A DNA stretch of 47,066 nucleotides from Moorena producens 3L (GCF_000211815.1 NZ_GL890950.1:1-47066), one strand, 5' to 3'; shown: positions 15,278-24,790, numbered from the stretch's first letter. The notes: a model not told the origin generated them from the letters alone. A program made the numbers and translations.

Positions 15278-16147
15278 ATGCCCATTACTAATATAATGCA
15301 GCAGTTAGAATCTCAATTGCAAAGAATTAGGATGCCTAAGTCCACTCAACCAGCTATTTTGGTAATCGGCGGCGCTGAAGATAAAGTTCATGGAAGAGAG
15401 ATCCTGCAAACTTTTTTTGGGCGTGCTGGAGGAACTAATGCTCGCCTTGCCATTATCCCTTCAGCCTCCAGAGAACCAACCGTGATTGGCAGTCGCTATC
15501 AACGCATCTTTGAAGACATGGGAGCCGAAGAAATTCGGTTGCTAGATATACGCGATCGCTCTGAAGCAGAAAACCAAGACTTACTAGAGTACTTGGAAAT
15601 CTGTACCGGGGTATTCATGACTGGAGGTGACCAACTACGCTTGTGCGGGCTACTAGCCGATACCCCCTTAATGGAAAAAGTTCGGCAGCGGGTTCATCAG
15701 AGCGAGATTACCCTAGCTGGGACAAGTGCTGGGGCTGCAGTTATGGGTCATCACATGATTGCTGGTGGTGGTAGTGGTGAGTCTCCTAATCGTGCTTTGG
15801 TGGATATAACCATGGGCTTAGGAATCATTCCAGAGGTCATTGTAGATCAACATTTCTACCATCGCAATCGTATGGCACGCCTGATTAGTGCTATTTCGGA
15901 ACATCCGGATCGATTGGCAATCGGAATTGATGAAGATACCTGCGCTTTGTTTGAAAAAAATGGTTGGTTAGAAGTGATGGGTAAAGGGACTGTCACAATT
16001 ATTGATCCCAAGGAAATGTCTTACACGAACCAGCCTAAGATTGGTGCTAACGACCCGATCAGTATCCACAATCTGCGAGTGCATATTCTATCTCATGGCG
16101 ATCGCTACCACTTTCACAAGCGTTCCTTATTTGCAGGAGAAAGCTAA
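15278..16147 (+). CDS. cphB: Cyanophycinase
   Basis: Cyanophycinase is a serine peptidase that breaks cyanophycin (multi-L-arginyl-poly-L-aspartate) into beta-Asp-Arg dipeptides. The 289-residue protein carries ILVIGGAEDKVHGREILQTF, IPSASREPTVIGSRY, GVFMTGGDQLRLCGLLADTP and the nucleophile elbow AGTSAGAAVMGHH (Ser150), followed by VDQHFYHRNRMARL and IGIDEDTCALF. Length fits the cytosolic cyanobacterial form. An alternative start at 15296 is possible. It lies 437 bases before cphA on the same strand, the usual cphB-cphA order, so breakdown and synthesis genes stay together. Confidence 0.95.
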   Translation: MPITNIMQQLESQLQRIRMPKSTQPAILVIGGAEDKVHGREILQTFFGRAGGTNARLAIIPSASREPTVIGSRYQRIFEDMGAEEIRLLDIRDRSEAENQDLLEYLEICTGVFMTGGDQLRLCGLLADTPLMEKVRQRVHQSEITLAGTSAGAAVMGHHMIAGGGSGESPNRALVDITMGLGIIPEVIVDQHFYHRNRMARLISAISEHPDRLAIGIDEDTCALFEKNGWLEVMGKGTVTIIDPKEMSYTNQPKIGANDPISIHNLRVHILSHGDRYHFHKRSLFAGES

Positions 16148-16584
16148 ACCTTCCTTCTGGAAAGCCAGCAATCCTGGACAACAACTGCAATCACCAGCCC
16201 ACGCTTTTGAGTATGGCTTTACCTGCCCTTTGCCAAGGGATGCAGCGCCTTAATCAGGGGGTTTCCTCATGACTGTAGTTGGGGGAACTCATCTGAGTAC
16301 CTGCTGGCTGCGATAGTTATGGATAATTTTGAAAAAAATGTTCACACAGAACAGTTTTTTTTCTCTCCAAGGTTGATAATAATAAGATTATCCCAAATCT
16401 AATCAGCAGCCTACCGGATCGCCTGATTCCCGGATTGGAGCTAGAGTTTTCAAGCGTGCCAATCGGCTAATAATGTGCCAAAGTAGTGCCAAAGTAGGCG
16501 ATAAAGGCGGATTTTATTTGATAAATTGCGTCTTTACGCTTCCTTGCACATTCAGCGAGCATCACCACCGAAGTTTCAGTTGAT
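16148..16584. other. cphB-cphA intergenic region
   Basis: 437 bases without a supportable gene. Visible are an AT-rich stretch with an eight-T run (about 16355-16362), a small inverted repeat around GATAATAATAAGATTATC (16374-16391) and a direct repeat of GTGCCAAAGTAG (about 16473-16498). A regulatory role for cphA is possible but not shown. Confidence 0.4.
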
Positions 16585-19263
16585 ATGAGAATTCTGAGAA
16601 TCCAGACTTTACGTGGTCCTAATTATTGGAGTATTGGACATCACAAACTGATTGTCATGCGTCTCGATTTAGAGGAATTGGCAAATACCCCCTCCAACGA
16701 GATTCCTGGCTTCTATAAGGGACTAAAGACTGTCCTACCCAGTCTGGAAGAGCATTTCTGTTCCCCTGGTGTCCGGGGGGGATTCCTTTCTCGGGTTGCC
16801 AGAGGCACCATGATCGGGCACATCATTGAACACGTTGCCCTAGAACTACAAGATCTGGCGGGCATGAGAGTTGGATTTGGTCGCACTAGAGAAACAACGA
16901 CACCAGGAGTCTACCAGGTCATATTTGAATACATTGATGAGCAGGTGGGTCGTTATTCAGCTAGGGCAGCTGTGCGGCTGTGCCGTAGCATCATTGATAA
17001 GCAAACCTATCCCCAAAGTGAATTAGAACAAGACCTGAAAGATTTACAAGAACTGGCTAATCATTCAGCTTTAGGACCAAGCACTCAATCCCTGGTTAAG
17101 GAAGCCGAAGCCAGAGATATTCCCTGGATGCAGCTGAGCGCGAGAGCGATGATTCAACTGGGCTACGGTGTCCACCAAAAGCGGATTCAAGCCACATTGA
17201 GTAATTATTCAGGGATTTTAGGCGTTGAGTTGGCTTGTGATAAAGAAGGTACCAAACAAATCCTGAGGGATGCTGGTGTACCGGTGCCCCGGGGGACAAC
17301 AATTCGATTCCTAGATGATTTGGAAGGGGCAATTGAGGATGTAGGTGGCTACCCGATTGTGATTAAACCCCTGAATGGGAATCATGGACGAGGCATTACC
17401 CTCGATATTAATAGCTGGGAAGAGGCACAGACTGCCCATAAGACCGCCAAAGAAGTCTCCCGCTCTGTAATTGTGGAGCGCTATTATAAAGGTTTTGACC
17501 ACCGGATTCTTGTGGTCAATGGCAAGGTAGTAGCAGTAGCAGAGCGCATCCCTGCCCATGTGGTGGGTAATGGTAGGTCTACCATTGAGGAATTGATTGA
17601 CCAAACTAACCTTGATCCCCATCGGGGTGACGGACACGACAATGTCTTGACGAAAATTGTGGTAGACGCTACCAGTGAGAGTGTCTTGAAGAAGCAAGGC
17701 TATAGATTGGAAAGTATACCCAGAAAAGGAGAAGTATGTTACTTGCGGGAAACTGCCAATCTCAGCACTGGGGGTATTGCTGTAGACCACACCGATAACA
17801 TCCATCCAGAAACTATCTGGCTGGCAGAGCGGGTTGCCAAAATTATTGGTCTGGATATTGCTGGAATTGATATTGTCACTTCCGATATCACTAAGCCTTT
17901 ACGGGAAGCTGATGGGGTGGTGGTAGAAGTGAATGCTGCCCCTGGCTTTAGGATGCATGTTTGTCCTAGTCAAGGTAAGCCTAGGAATGTGGCAGCACCA
18001 GTCCTAGATATGCTCTTCCCAAATGGGCAACCTAACCGTATTCCCATCATCGCGATTACAGGTACCAACGGAAAAACCACGACAACCCGCTTAATTGCCC
18101 ATATCTATCGCCAAACTGGAAAGGTTGTGGGCTATACCACTACAGATGGAATCTACATTGATGAATATGTTGTGGAAAAAGGTGATACCACTGGACCCCA
18201 AAGTGCTCAGGTAATTCTCAAAGACCCTACTGTTGAGGTGGCAGTGCTGGAAACTGCTCGGGGTGGGATCCTGCGTTCTGGCTTGGCCTTTGACAAATGT
18301 GATATTGGGGTGGTTTTAAATGTCTCCGCTGACCACTTGGGACTTGGAGACATCAACACCATTGAACAGATGGCCAAGGTCAAGAGTATTGTGGCGGAAG
18401 TGGTGAGTCCGAAGGGCTATGCTATCCTCAATGCTGATGACCCCCTAGTCAGAGCAATGGCGGAAAAGGTAAAGGGTCAAGTGGCTTATTTCTCGATGAA
18501 CTCAGAAAATGAGTTAATCAAAAATCACACCAGTGGTGGTGGTCTGGCTGCGGTTTATGAAAATGGTTATTTGTCCATCATCAAAGGGGATTGGACCCTG
18601 CGGATTGACGAGGCAGTAAATGTGCCAGTGACAATTGGGGGACGGGCACCTTTTATGATTGCGAATGCTCTAGCTGCCAGTCTCGCTGCCTTTGCTCAAG
18701 GGGTCTCGATTGAGGCCATTAGAGAAGCATTGACCACATTTAGGGCTTCTGTAGACCAGACACCAGGGCGAATGAATTTGTTCAATCTTGGCAGTTACCA
18801 TGCTCTAGTGGATTATGCCCACAATGCAGCTAGTTACGAGGCATTGGGTAGTTTTGTGCGCAACTGGCCCGGAGAGTGCTTTGGGATTGTGGGTGGTCCT
18901 GGGGATCGCCGGAATGAAGACTTTATTGAACTAGGACGACTCTCAGCAAAAATCTTTGACAGGATTATTATCAAAGAAGATGATGACTTACGGGGACGTC
19001 CCAGTGGTGATGCAGCTGAGTTAATTTGTAAGGGCATAGGACAGGAAAAAAGCGAGTCCAACTATGAGATTATCCTCAGGGAGACAGAGGCAATTGAGAG
19101 GGGTTTGGATAAAGTCGCTGATGGTGGTTTAGTGGTGATTCTGCCAGAAAGTGTAAGTCGTGCGATCAAACTAATTGAGGCTCGTAATCCTTTGCCGGAT
19201 AATGGCCTTAAGGCAAGCAGTGCTGACAACGAAGATGAGTTGAAGCCATCGGTGGTCAATTAA
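16585..19263 (+). CDS. cphA: Cyanophycin synthetase CphA
   Basis: CphA polymerises aspartate and arginine into the nitrogen-storage polymer cyanophycin without ribosomes, using ATP. The 892-residue length is typical. An N-terminal primer-binding region is followed by an ATP-grasp domain (about residues 220-485; IVIKPLNGNHGRGITLD, IAGIDIVTSD, VVEVNAAPGFRMH). A Mur-ligase-like domain follows, with P-loop GTNGKTTTTR at 493-502 and the VLETARGGILRSGLAFD and VLNVSADHLG stretches. DYAHNAASYEALG and PGDRRNED complete the C-terminal part. All key motifs look intact. Together with the upstream cyanophycinase it gives a complete cyanophycin cycle. Confidence 0.97.
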   Translation: MRILRIQTLRGPNYWSIGHHKLIVMRLDLEELANTPSNEIPGFYKGLKTVLPSLEEHFCSPGVRGGFLSRVARGTMIGHIIEHVALELQDLAGMRVGFGRTRETTTPGVYQVIFEYIDEQVGRYSARAAVRLCRSIIDKQTYPQSELEQDLKDLQELANHSALGPSTQSLVKEAEARDIPWMQLSARAMIQLGYGVHQKRIQATLSNYSGILGVELACDKEGTKQILRDAGVPVPRGTTIRFLDDLEGAIEDVGGYPIVIKPLNGNHGRGITLDINSWEEAQTAHKTAKEVSRSVIVERYYKGFDHRILVVNGKVVAVAERIPAHVVGNGRSTIEELIDQTNLDPHRGDGHDNVLTKIVVDATSESVLKKQGYRLESIPRKGEVCYLRETANLSTGGIAVDHTDNIHPETIWLAERVAKIIGLDIAGIDIVTSDITKPLREADGVVVEVNAAPGFRMHVCPSQGKPRNVAAPVLDMLFPNGQPNRIPIIAITGTNGKTTTTRLIAHIYRQTGKVVGYTTTDGIYIDEYVVEKGDTTGPQSAQVILKDPTVEVAVLETARGGILRSGLAFDKCDIGVVLNVSADHLGLGDINTIEQMAKVKSIVAEVVSPKGYAILNADDPLVRAMAEKVKGQVAYFSMNSENELIKNHTSGGGLAAVYENGYLSIIKGDWTLRIDEAVNVPVTIGGRAPFMIANALAASLAAFAQGVSIEAIREALTTFRASVDQTPGRMNLFNLGSYHALVDYAHNAASYEALGSFVRNWPGECFGIVGGPGDRRNEDFIELGRLSAKIFDRIIIKEDDDLRGRPSGDAAELICKGIGQEKSESNYEIILRETEAIERGLDKVADGGLVVILPESVSRAIKLIEARNPLPDNGLKASSADNEDELKPSVVN

Positions 19264-19798
19264 GCTGCTGTTGGGATTGGTTGAAGGTTAAAGGTTGAAT
19301 GTTGAAAGTTGACGGTTGAACGCGCACGCGTGGCCTTTTGGCCAAGGTTGAAGGTTGACCGTTGTTCGTCCTTGGCCTTGCCGTAGGGTAGGTTGAAGGT
19401 TGACAGTTGTTTGCGATCGCATAAGCGCGGAAGCTGAGGCCTTTGGCCACGCTTTGCGAACGCTTCATCGCGTAGCGTAGCCCTTTGGGCTAATCGCCTT
19501 TGGCAGGCTCTTCGAGCCATCGCATAAGCGCGGAAGCTGAGGCCGTAGGCCAAGCGGTTCCTAAGGAACATCGCATCGAGGTGCTGGGCTATAGAAGATT
19601 GAGTGAAGGTTATCCCTGGATGGCCTTCGCCCAAAGCACCTGGACAAAACGCGATGTTCCTAAGGAACATCGCGTTTTCCATAACAATTTTCGGTAGCGA
19701 TGCAGCGCGGTCTTGCTCACAGGAGTCGGTTTTTTACATTTGGGGAGGGAGTCAGGAGTCGGAAACTGAAAATTTGTACCTCAGTTAATGGAAAATAG
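19264..19798. repeat. Mosaic of GGTTGAAGGTTGA units and GCGTAGC-type repeats
   Basis: Directly after cphA come degenerate tandem units of GGTTGAAGGTTGA (19277-19410). They are followed by palindrome-rich pieces such as GCGATCGCATAAGCGCGGAA (a HIP1 octamer included; seen again without the HIP1 core near 19522) and CGGTTCCTAAGGAACATCGC (twice, about 19555 and 19660). Open frames here are repeat-coded and have no credible protein homology. Confidence 0.65.
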
Positions 19799-20263
19799 CT
19801 ATACAATATCAGCTTTTAAAGGCAGCCACTCTTGATTTAATAATTGTTCGAGAGTATAGGGACAGTCTTCAGGAAATTGAATCATCATACCGGTTTTTTT
19901 TATGACATATTTTAAAGCTTTTTGATAAACTTTGCCTTGATTATCTTGTAAATGATTGCGGAGGTTTTGAGTTAAATACTCGTCCATTTGGCTTCTAAAG
20001 CTCATAATTTCCGCTTGCCAATGATTGGCATTATAGTCATATTGCTCTTGCCAATAGTTCAGCAGTAGTAAATGTCGGATAATTTGCTCTAAAAAACTTT
20101 CAACTGTTAATTTATATCGACGTCCCAATCCTTCTAATTCCTCAATTAAATGCTCTATGTCGAGATTTTCTAATTGTTTTTCTTTTAATAGTTTTAGAGT
20201 TTCTAATAACCATTTTTCATTATCAACATCATACAGATAATATAGATCACTTGTTTGAGTCAT
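19799..20263 (-). CDS. DUF29 family protein
   Basis: A 154-residue helical protein with the DUF29 pattern common in cyanobacteria: LENLDIEHLIEELEGLGRR, then LEQIIRHLLLLNYWQEQYDY, and a C-terminal FPEDCPYTLEQLLNQEWLP. The function is unknown; DUF29 genes are often found in multi-copy accessory regions. No membrane segment is seen. Confidence 0.85.
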   Translation of the reverse strand: MTQTSDLYYLYDVDNEKWLLETLKLLKEKQLENLDIEHLIEELEGLGRRYKLTVESFLEQIIRHLLLLNYWQEQYDYNANHWQAEIMSFRSQMDEYLTQNLRNHLQDNQGKVYQKALKYVIKKTGMMIQFPEDCPYTLEQLLNQEWLPLKADIV

Positions 20264-20336
20264 TGCTGTACTCGATAGCGGTTTTCAAGCTAGTAAGTAA
20301 TTTTTTGGTTTTAGGGAACAGGGAACAGGCAGCAGG

Positions 20337-20375
20337 GGGTGCATCTCATATTTGTAAAAAATATGAAATGCACCC
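20337..20375. terminator. Strong hairpin downstream of the profilin gene
   Basis: GGGTGCAT-C-TCATATTT, a five-base loop, then AAATATGA-A-ATGCACCC pair as 8 + 8 bases with one mismatch. It lies 16 bases past the profilin stop codon, so it could end transcription or protect the 3' end. It is equally consistent with a dispersed palindromic repeat, and no long T-run follows on the - strand. Confidence 0.4.
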
Positions 20376-20390
20376 GATCATGATTCACCG

Positions 20391-20813
20391 TTACATGCCT
20401 ATACTTTCTAAATACTCTGCAATTACTGCAACTGCCTTATTGGCATTTCCTTGTTGGCAACCTTCTGGACAGTGAGCAATAACGACAGCAGTTTTGCTGG
20501 CCTGGAGAGTAACAGCTCCTATGTCTTTCTTTTTTCCATAAACAACTTTGCCATCCTCCTCTCGCAAAAATTGATACTTTTCCCCCTTAATCGATATACC
20601 TCCTGCCATGAATCCCGTGAAATCCTTTGACTTAAAAGCATTAGCTATATTTGCGCTTTCATCAGGATTTAGCTTTAAGGCATTAGGATGAGCATCTGTA
20701 GTCCACTTAGCACCACCATCAATACCTATGATACTAGCTTTATCAACATGAACAGTGCCATTAGCATCTTTAGATTGTGCAATTAGATTATCAATGTAGC
20801 TATCCCAAGACAT
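20391..20813 (-). CDS. Profilin (eukaryote-type actin-binding protein)
   Basis: A 140-residue protein with the profilin pattern from end to end: MSWDSYIDNLI at the N-terminus (Trp3 and Tyr6 of the poly-proline site), ASIIGIDGG, NIANAFKSKDFTGFMAGGIS, GEKYQFLREEDGKVVYGKKK, GAVTLQASKTAVVIAHCPEG and the C-terminal helix AVAVIAEYLESIGM. Profilins bind actin monomers and poly-proline; they are normally eukaryotic. A laterally acquired actin-profilin pair (ActM/PfnM) is known in Microcystis aeruginosa PCC 7806. No actin gene is in this window, so its partner is unknown. It has its own extended -10 promoter candidate. Confidence 0.85.
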   Translation of the reverse strand: MSWDSYIDNLIAQSKDANGTVHVDKASIIGIDGGAKWTTDAHPNALKLNPDESANIANAFKSKDFTGFMAGGISIKGEKYQFLREEDGKVVYGKKKDIGAVTLQASKTAVVIAHCPEGCQQGNANKAVAVIAEYLESIGM

Positions 20814-20858
20814 TTTATTTAGTTTTCTTTCAAATTTTAATTATTATTATAGTAAACC

Positions 20859-20867
20859 ATTATAGCA
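20859..20867 (-). promoter_or_regulatory. Extended -10 promoter candidate of the profilin gene
   Basis: TGCTATAAT on the - strand lies about 45 bases before the profilin ATG. No clear -35 exists, which is acceptable for an extended -10 element. Confidence 0.4.
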
Positions 20868-21011
20868 TTTTTAATCAACTTAGTATGCTCAAAGCCAATC
20901 AACTAAACGGTTTAGTTTAACGACAGTAGTTCATTACTTTACTGTTGACTGTCAACAAAAAAGCAATCGCTTAAATCCTGTCATTGAAATCTGTATCAGC
21001 TGACTAATTTA

Positions 21012-21101
21012 TATTCCCAGATCCCAGATTCCCGATTCCCGATTCCCGATTCCCGATTCCCGATTCCCGATTCCCGATTCCCGATTCCCGATTCCCGATT
21101 C
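21012..21101. repeat. ATTCCCG heptad array downstream of the VOC gene
   Basis: About eleven nearly perfect copies of GATTCCC end four bases before the stop codon of the VOC gene (read on -), the same placement as the array behind trmD. Confidence 0.85.
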
Positions 21102-21104
21102 TAT

Positions 21105-21491
21105 TTAAATTTCATACATTTCTAACGGTAATCCATCCGGGTCTTGAAAAAACGTAAATAGCTTGCCAGTATGCTCATCAATTCTAATCTTTTCTACATC
21201 CACGCCCTGGGATTTGAGATAATTCACCGACGCTTCAATATCATCGACTTGAAAAGCTAAATGTCTCAATCCGCAAGCTTCGGGACGACTAACTCGTTCA
21301 GGGGGATTAGGAAACGAAAATAACTCAATCCTATCCCCATCACCCACTTGTAAATCCAATTTATAAGAATTTCTAGCAGCTCTGAAGGTTTCTTCAATAA
21401 TTGAAAACCCTAAAATTTCCACATAAAACTGTTTCGATTTTTCATAATCTGAGCAAATAATCGCTACATGGTGAAATCCTTTGGTTTTCAT
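21105..21491 (-). CDS. VOC family protein, YaeR/GloA2-like
   Basis: A 128-residue glyoxalase/VOC-fold protein with two beta-alpha-beta-beta-beta modules. It matches the YaeR type closely: FHHVAIICSDYEKSKQFYVE, then ILGFSIIEETFRAARNSYKL, RIELFSFPNPPERVSRPEAC, GLRHLAFQVDDI and FFQDPDGLPLEMYE. His8 (first HHVA pair), Glu56, His77 and Glu125 sit where metal ligands are expected. The substrate of YaeR is not established; lactoylglutathione lyase is a common but unproven label. Confidence 0.88.
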   Translation of the reverse strand: MKTKGFHHVAIICSDYEKSKQFYVEILGFSIIEETFRAARNSYKLDLQVGDGDRIELFSFPNPPERVSRPEACGLRHLAFQVDDIEASVNYLKSQGVDVEKIRIDEHTGKLFTFFQDPDGLPLEMYEI

Positions 21492-21656
21492 AAAACTAAT
21501 CTGAAATTAAGTAATAGATAAATAAGTTTCAATCAACAAAGATCATCTTCCATAGTATGGAACCAGATTCAACCAAGTTTTTAGGATTTTGCTAGACTGG
21601 CAGATATAAAACCCATCATCAAAAGGATATATATCCAAAGGATAAGGAAATTATCT

Positions 21657-23126
21657 ATGCCCCCAACCCTACTTCTATCCAAAGAACTACCTACTCTGGA
21701 ATACCAATCCACATCAGAACGCTTTGATGAAAGCTGGAGAGCTCCCCTTTCCACCCTCCTGGGATTAGGACGAGCAGCTGGTGCTGATTTTATTGAGTTT
21801 TTCCTAGAAAGGGTCAACTACATCAGCTGTCTTGCGGAAGATGATGCCATTACTAGCATTTCTCCCCGCCTTACCTCTGGTGCTGGTATCCGAGTATTTC
21901 GGGGTAAGTCAGATTGCTATGTTAGCACTAATGATTTATCCTTTTCGGGGCTAAAAGCGGCTTTGGAGAAAGCCCTGTCTATTCAAGGGCTGGAATTACC
22001 TACCCCTAATGCCTTTATCCCAGAAACTAACCTGGAACTGTTGCGGGATTACGCTACTGCTAAGGGCAAAGACACTTGGCTATCCGGTTGCAGTTCGATG
22101 GCAGAAATGGGAGAAGTACTCCTGGATGCCAATGGGGCACTCCAGCGCAAGGCTAGCCATGTCCAATCCCGACGGGCTGTTTATTTCCGGGATTGGCAGG
22201 AAGTTCTGGTGGCAGCTAGTGATGGTACCTTTGCCAGAGATATTCGTTTAACTCAGTCTGTGGGATATAACCTACTATGTGCTGATGGCGACCATCGCTC
22301 TTCGATTGGCAAGCGTGCTGGTAGTACCGGTAACCCAGAGTTTCTAAGAGCCTGGGATTATAATGGTACTGCCGAGGAAGTTGCTGAATCCGCTGGTAAG
22401 ATGCTCTATGCGGATTACGTAGAGTCTGGTACTTACCCCATTATCATGGCCAATTCCTTTGGTGGGGTAATTTTCCATGAAGCCTGTGGACACCTGTTGG
22501 AAACGACCCAGATTGAGCGGAAAACTACTCCGTTTGCTGACAAAAAAGGCGAGAAGATTGCTAACGAAAGCCTTACCGCTTGGGATGAAGGGTTATCTGA
22601 CAATGCCTTTGGAACTATTGATATGGATGATGAGGGCATGCCAGCCCAAAGAACTCTGTTGATTGAAAATGGCATACTGAAGAATTTTATCGCCGACCGG
22701 GCAGGGTCTCAGCTGACTGGACACCCCAGAACAGGTAGTGGACGCCGTCAGAATTATGCCTATGCTGCTGCTTCACGGATGCGCAATACCTACATCGCCC
22801 CTGGTGATTACGAGGTAGAGGATTTATTTGGTTCTATCGATAAAGGCATTTACTGCAAGCGGATGGGCGGTGGTAGTGTTGGTGCTACTGGGGAATTTAA
22901 CTTTGGTGTCGATGAAGCCTATTTGATTGAAAATGGCAAAGTCACTAAACCGCTGAAAGGGGCAATTCTGATTGGGGAAGCTAAGGAAATTATGAATAAA
23001 ATTTCCATGTGTTCCAAAGACTTAGGATTAGCCGCTGGTTTCTGTGGTTCCATTAGCGGCAGTGTTTATGTCACCGTCGGTCAGCCTCATATCAAGGTAG
23101 ATTCGATTACCGTTGGTGGACGGTAA
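21657..23126 (+). CDS. tldD: TldD metalloprotease subunit
   Basis: TldD pairs with TldE (PmbA) to form a heterodimeric zinc protease that cuts unfolded peptides and, in some systems, modified natural-product precursors. The 489-residue protein carries the HExxxH zinc motif in HEACGHLLE (His274, His278), SLTAWDEGLSDNAFG, GIYCKRMGGGSVG and a C-terminal SGSVYVTVGQPHIKVDSITV. Its partner lies 203 bases downstream on the same strand. A purine-rich AAGGATAAGGA precedes the ATG. Confidence 0.93.
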   Translation: MPPTLLLSKELPTLEYQSTSERFDESWRAPLSTLLGLGRAAGADFIEFFLERVNYISCLAEDDAITSISPRLTSGAGIRVFRGKSDCYVSTNDLSFSGLKAALEKALSIQGLELPTPNAFIPETNLELLRDYATAKGKDTWLSGCSSMAEMGEVLLDANGALQRKASHVQSRRAVYFRDWQEVLVAASDGTFARDIRLTQSVGYNLLCADGDHRSSIGKRAGSTGNPEFLRAWDYNGTAEEVAESAGKMLYADYVESGTYPIIMANSFGGVIFHEACGHLLETTQIERKTTPFADKKGEKIANESLTAWDEGLSDNAFGTIDMDDEGMPAQRTLLIENGILKNFIADRAGSQLTGHPRTGSGRRQNYAYAAASRMRNTYIAPGDYEVEDLFGSIDKGIYCKRMGGGSVGATGEFNFGVDEAYLIENGKVTKPLKGAILIGEAKEIMNKISMCSKDLGLAAGFCGSISGSVYVTVGQPHIKVDSITVGGR

Positions 23127-23194
23127 GTTACCCCAGCAGCCAGGCTTTGGGACTAGTGTTATCCGATCATCTCCGGTTAAAGACTTATCGTAAC

Positions 23195-23257
23195 CATTCA
23201 GCTAATGCGCGTAGCGCATAAGCTGATAGCTGATAGCTGATAGCTGAATGCTTACAT
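23195..23257. repeat. AGCTGATAGCTGATAGCTGAATGCTTAC palindromic repeat
   Basis: Between tldD and tldE a block reads CATTCAGCTAATGCG, a GCGTAGCGCA palindrome, then three GCTGATA units and GCTGAATGCTTAC. The outer parts are inverted copies. Similar blocks occur at about 34.13, 44.15, 44.76, 46.30 and 46.43 kb. Confidence 0.65.
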
Positions 23258-23329
23258 CCGAAGTGATTAACCGGATTTGATATCATGCCTCTTTTTTTTG
23301 TTAACCCAACATTCACAATCTAAGATAAG

Positions 23330-24670
23330 ATGACCAAGATTAATGAGATAGCTGATTCGGCGAATGCGATCGCAAAACGCCTGGGAATTGAAAAATTCGA
23401 TATTTATGGCTCTGCAGTGGATGAAGCTGGTGTTCAAGTAGACCAGGGTGAGCCAAAACAGGTTGAGGCATCTAATCGCTCTGGTGTAACTGTACGGGTT
23501 TGGAATCAAGACCAGAAAGTAGGCATTACTTCAACTACCGATACAAACCCAACTGGGTTGGAACTAGCCTTAAAAACCGCTTATGAGGCGAGTAGTTTTG
23601 GGGTGAAGGAAAACGCCCCAGACTTTAGCCCTGAATCAACGGTATCGATTCCAGAGATTCCCAATAATCAAGTGCCTCAACAGCCAGTATCTAAATTAGT
23701 AGAAACCCTACTGGATTCAGAGAAAAAGTTACTGGAAGCTCACTCGGCTATTGCCGGAGTTCCTTACAATGGACTATCTCAACGGGATGTTGAGCGCTTT
23801 TATCTCAATAGTGATGGGGCATTGCGCCAGCAAGCTAGTTCCTCTGCTTCCATTTATCTTTATACCAAAACTGAGGAAGAAGGGAAAAAGCCCCGTAGTG
23901 CTGGTGCCTATAAGATTAGTAAAGGGTTAGAAACTCTGGATATTCAGACTTGTCTGCAAGAAGCTGCTGAGAAAACCATCAGTCACTTGAACTATGAGAA
24001 AGTTAAGTCCGGTAAATATCGGGTAGTGTTCTCTCCCGAAGCTTTCCTAAGTTTACTGAATGCTTTTTCTAATTTATTTAATGCTCAGAATATTCTAGAC
24101 AAGCAAAGCCTCTCGACTCCTGAGTTTCTAGGTACTCAAATTGCTTCTCCTCTGCTTTCTGTCTGTGATGATGAGCTACATCCAGAGAATGTGGCACCGG
24201 TCTATTTTGATGGAGAAGGAACCCCTACTCGTCGAGTACCGATAATTACAGAAGGGGTGTTAAGCAGTTTTCTGCACAGTGCTGGCACCGCGAAACGCCT
24301 GAATGCTCAACCAACAGGTCATGCAAATATTGGAGCTAAAGTTACAGTTAGCCCTAATTTCTATCATGTTTTTCCTGGTCAATCTGCTGAACAAGAGTAC
24401 AGCTTAGACCAAGCGGAGAATGTGATTTGGATTGATGAAGTGAATGCGCTTCATGCAGGAGTTAAAGCACTCGAAGGTTCCTTTTCTCTACCCTTTGATG
24501 GTTGGATGGTGAATAAAGGAGAATTAACTAGTATTGATTCCGCAACCGTAGCCGGAGATTTTCGGGAACTGCTGAAATCCATTATTTATGTGGAAAAAGA
24601 GGCTGAGTTGACCTCTGGTGGAGTCTGTCCAAAAATCTGGGTTGATGGTTTGTCCATTACTGGGGATTGA
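23330..24670 (+). CDS. tldE: TldE/PmbA protease subunit
   Basis: A 446-residue TldD/PmbA family protein without HExxxH, as expected for the TldE subunit that shapes the catalytic chamber. Visible blocks are KFDIYGSAVDEAGVQVDQGE, SGVTVRVWNQDQKVGITSTT, PYNGLSQRDVERFYLNSDGA, GTPTRRVPIITEGVLSSFLH and SIDSATVAGDFRELLKSI. It should work with TldD directly upstream. No strong Shine-Dalgarno is visible. Confidence 0.92.
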   Translation: MTKINEIADSANAIAKRLGIEKFDIYGSAVDEAGVQVDQGEPKQVEASNRSGVTVRVWNQDQKVGITSTTDTNPTGLELALKTAYEASSFGVKENAPDFSPESTVSIPEIPNNQVPQQPVSKLVETLLDSEKKLLEAHSAIAGVPYNGLSQRDVERFYLNSDGALRQQASSSASIYLYTKTEEEGKKPRSAGAYKISKGLETLDIQTCLQEAAEKTISHLNYEKVKSGKYRVVFSPEAFLSLLNAFSNLFNAQNILDKQSLSTPEFLGTQIASPLLSVCDDELHPENVAPVYFDGEGTPTRRVPIITEGVLSSFLHSAGTAKRLNAQPTGHANIGAKVTVSPNFYHVFPGQSAEQEYSLDQAENVIWIDEVNALHAGVKALEGSFSLPFDGWMVNKGELTSIDSATVAGDFRELLKSIIYVEKEAELTSGGVCPKIWVDGLSITGD

Positions 24671-24680
24671 GGGTTTAAGG

Positions 24681-24765
24681 TTATTTGGTTGAAGGTTAAT
24701 AGGTTGAAGGTTAACAGGTTGAAGGTTAACAGGTTGAAGGTTAACAGGTTGAAAGTTGATTGGTA
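24681..24765. repeat. Tandem 15-bp repeat (GGTTGAAGGTTAACA)
   Basis: Four to five direct copies of GGTTGAAGGTTAACA, starting 11 bases after the tldE stop. The unit is related to the GGTTGAAGGTTGA repeats behind cphA. Confidence 0.85.
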
Positions 24766-24790
24766 AAAATTAAAAATTAGTAACATTTTC

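Noticed and set aside
16002..16253. 83-codon frame overlapping the cphB end
   Set aside because: It mostly reads the cphB 3' end in another frame, and cphB is clearly genuine.
19260..19788. Overlapping open frames on both strands after cphA
   Set aside because: They consist of repeat-coded peptides (KEHR, STFNL types) and overlap each other in several frames.
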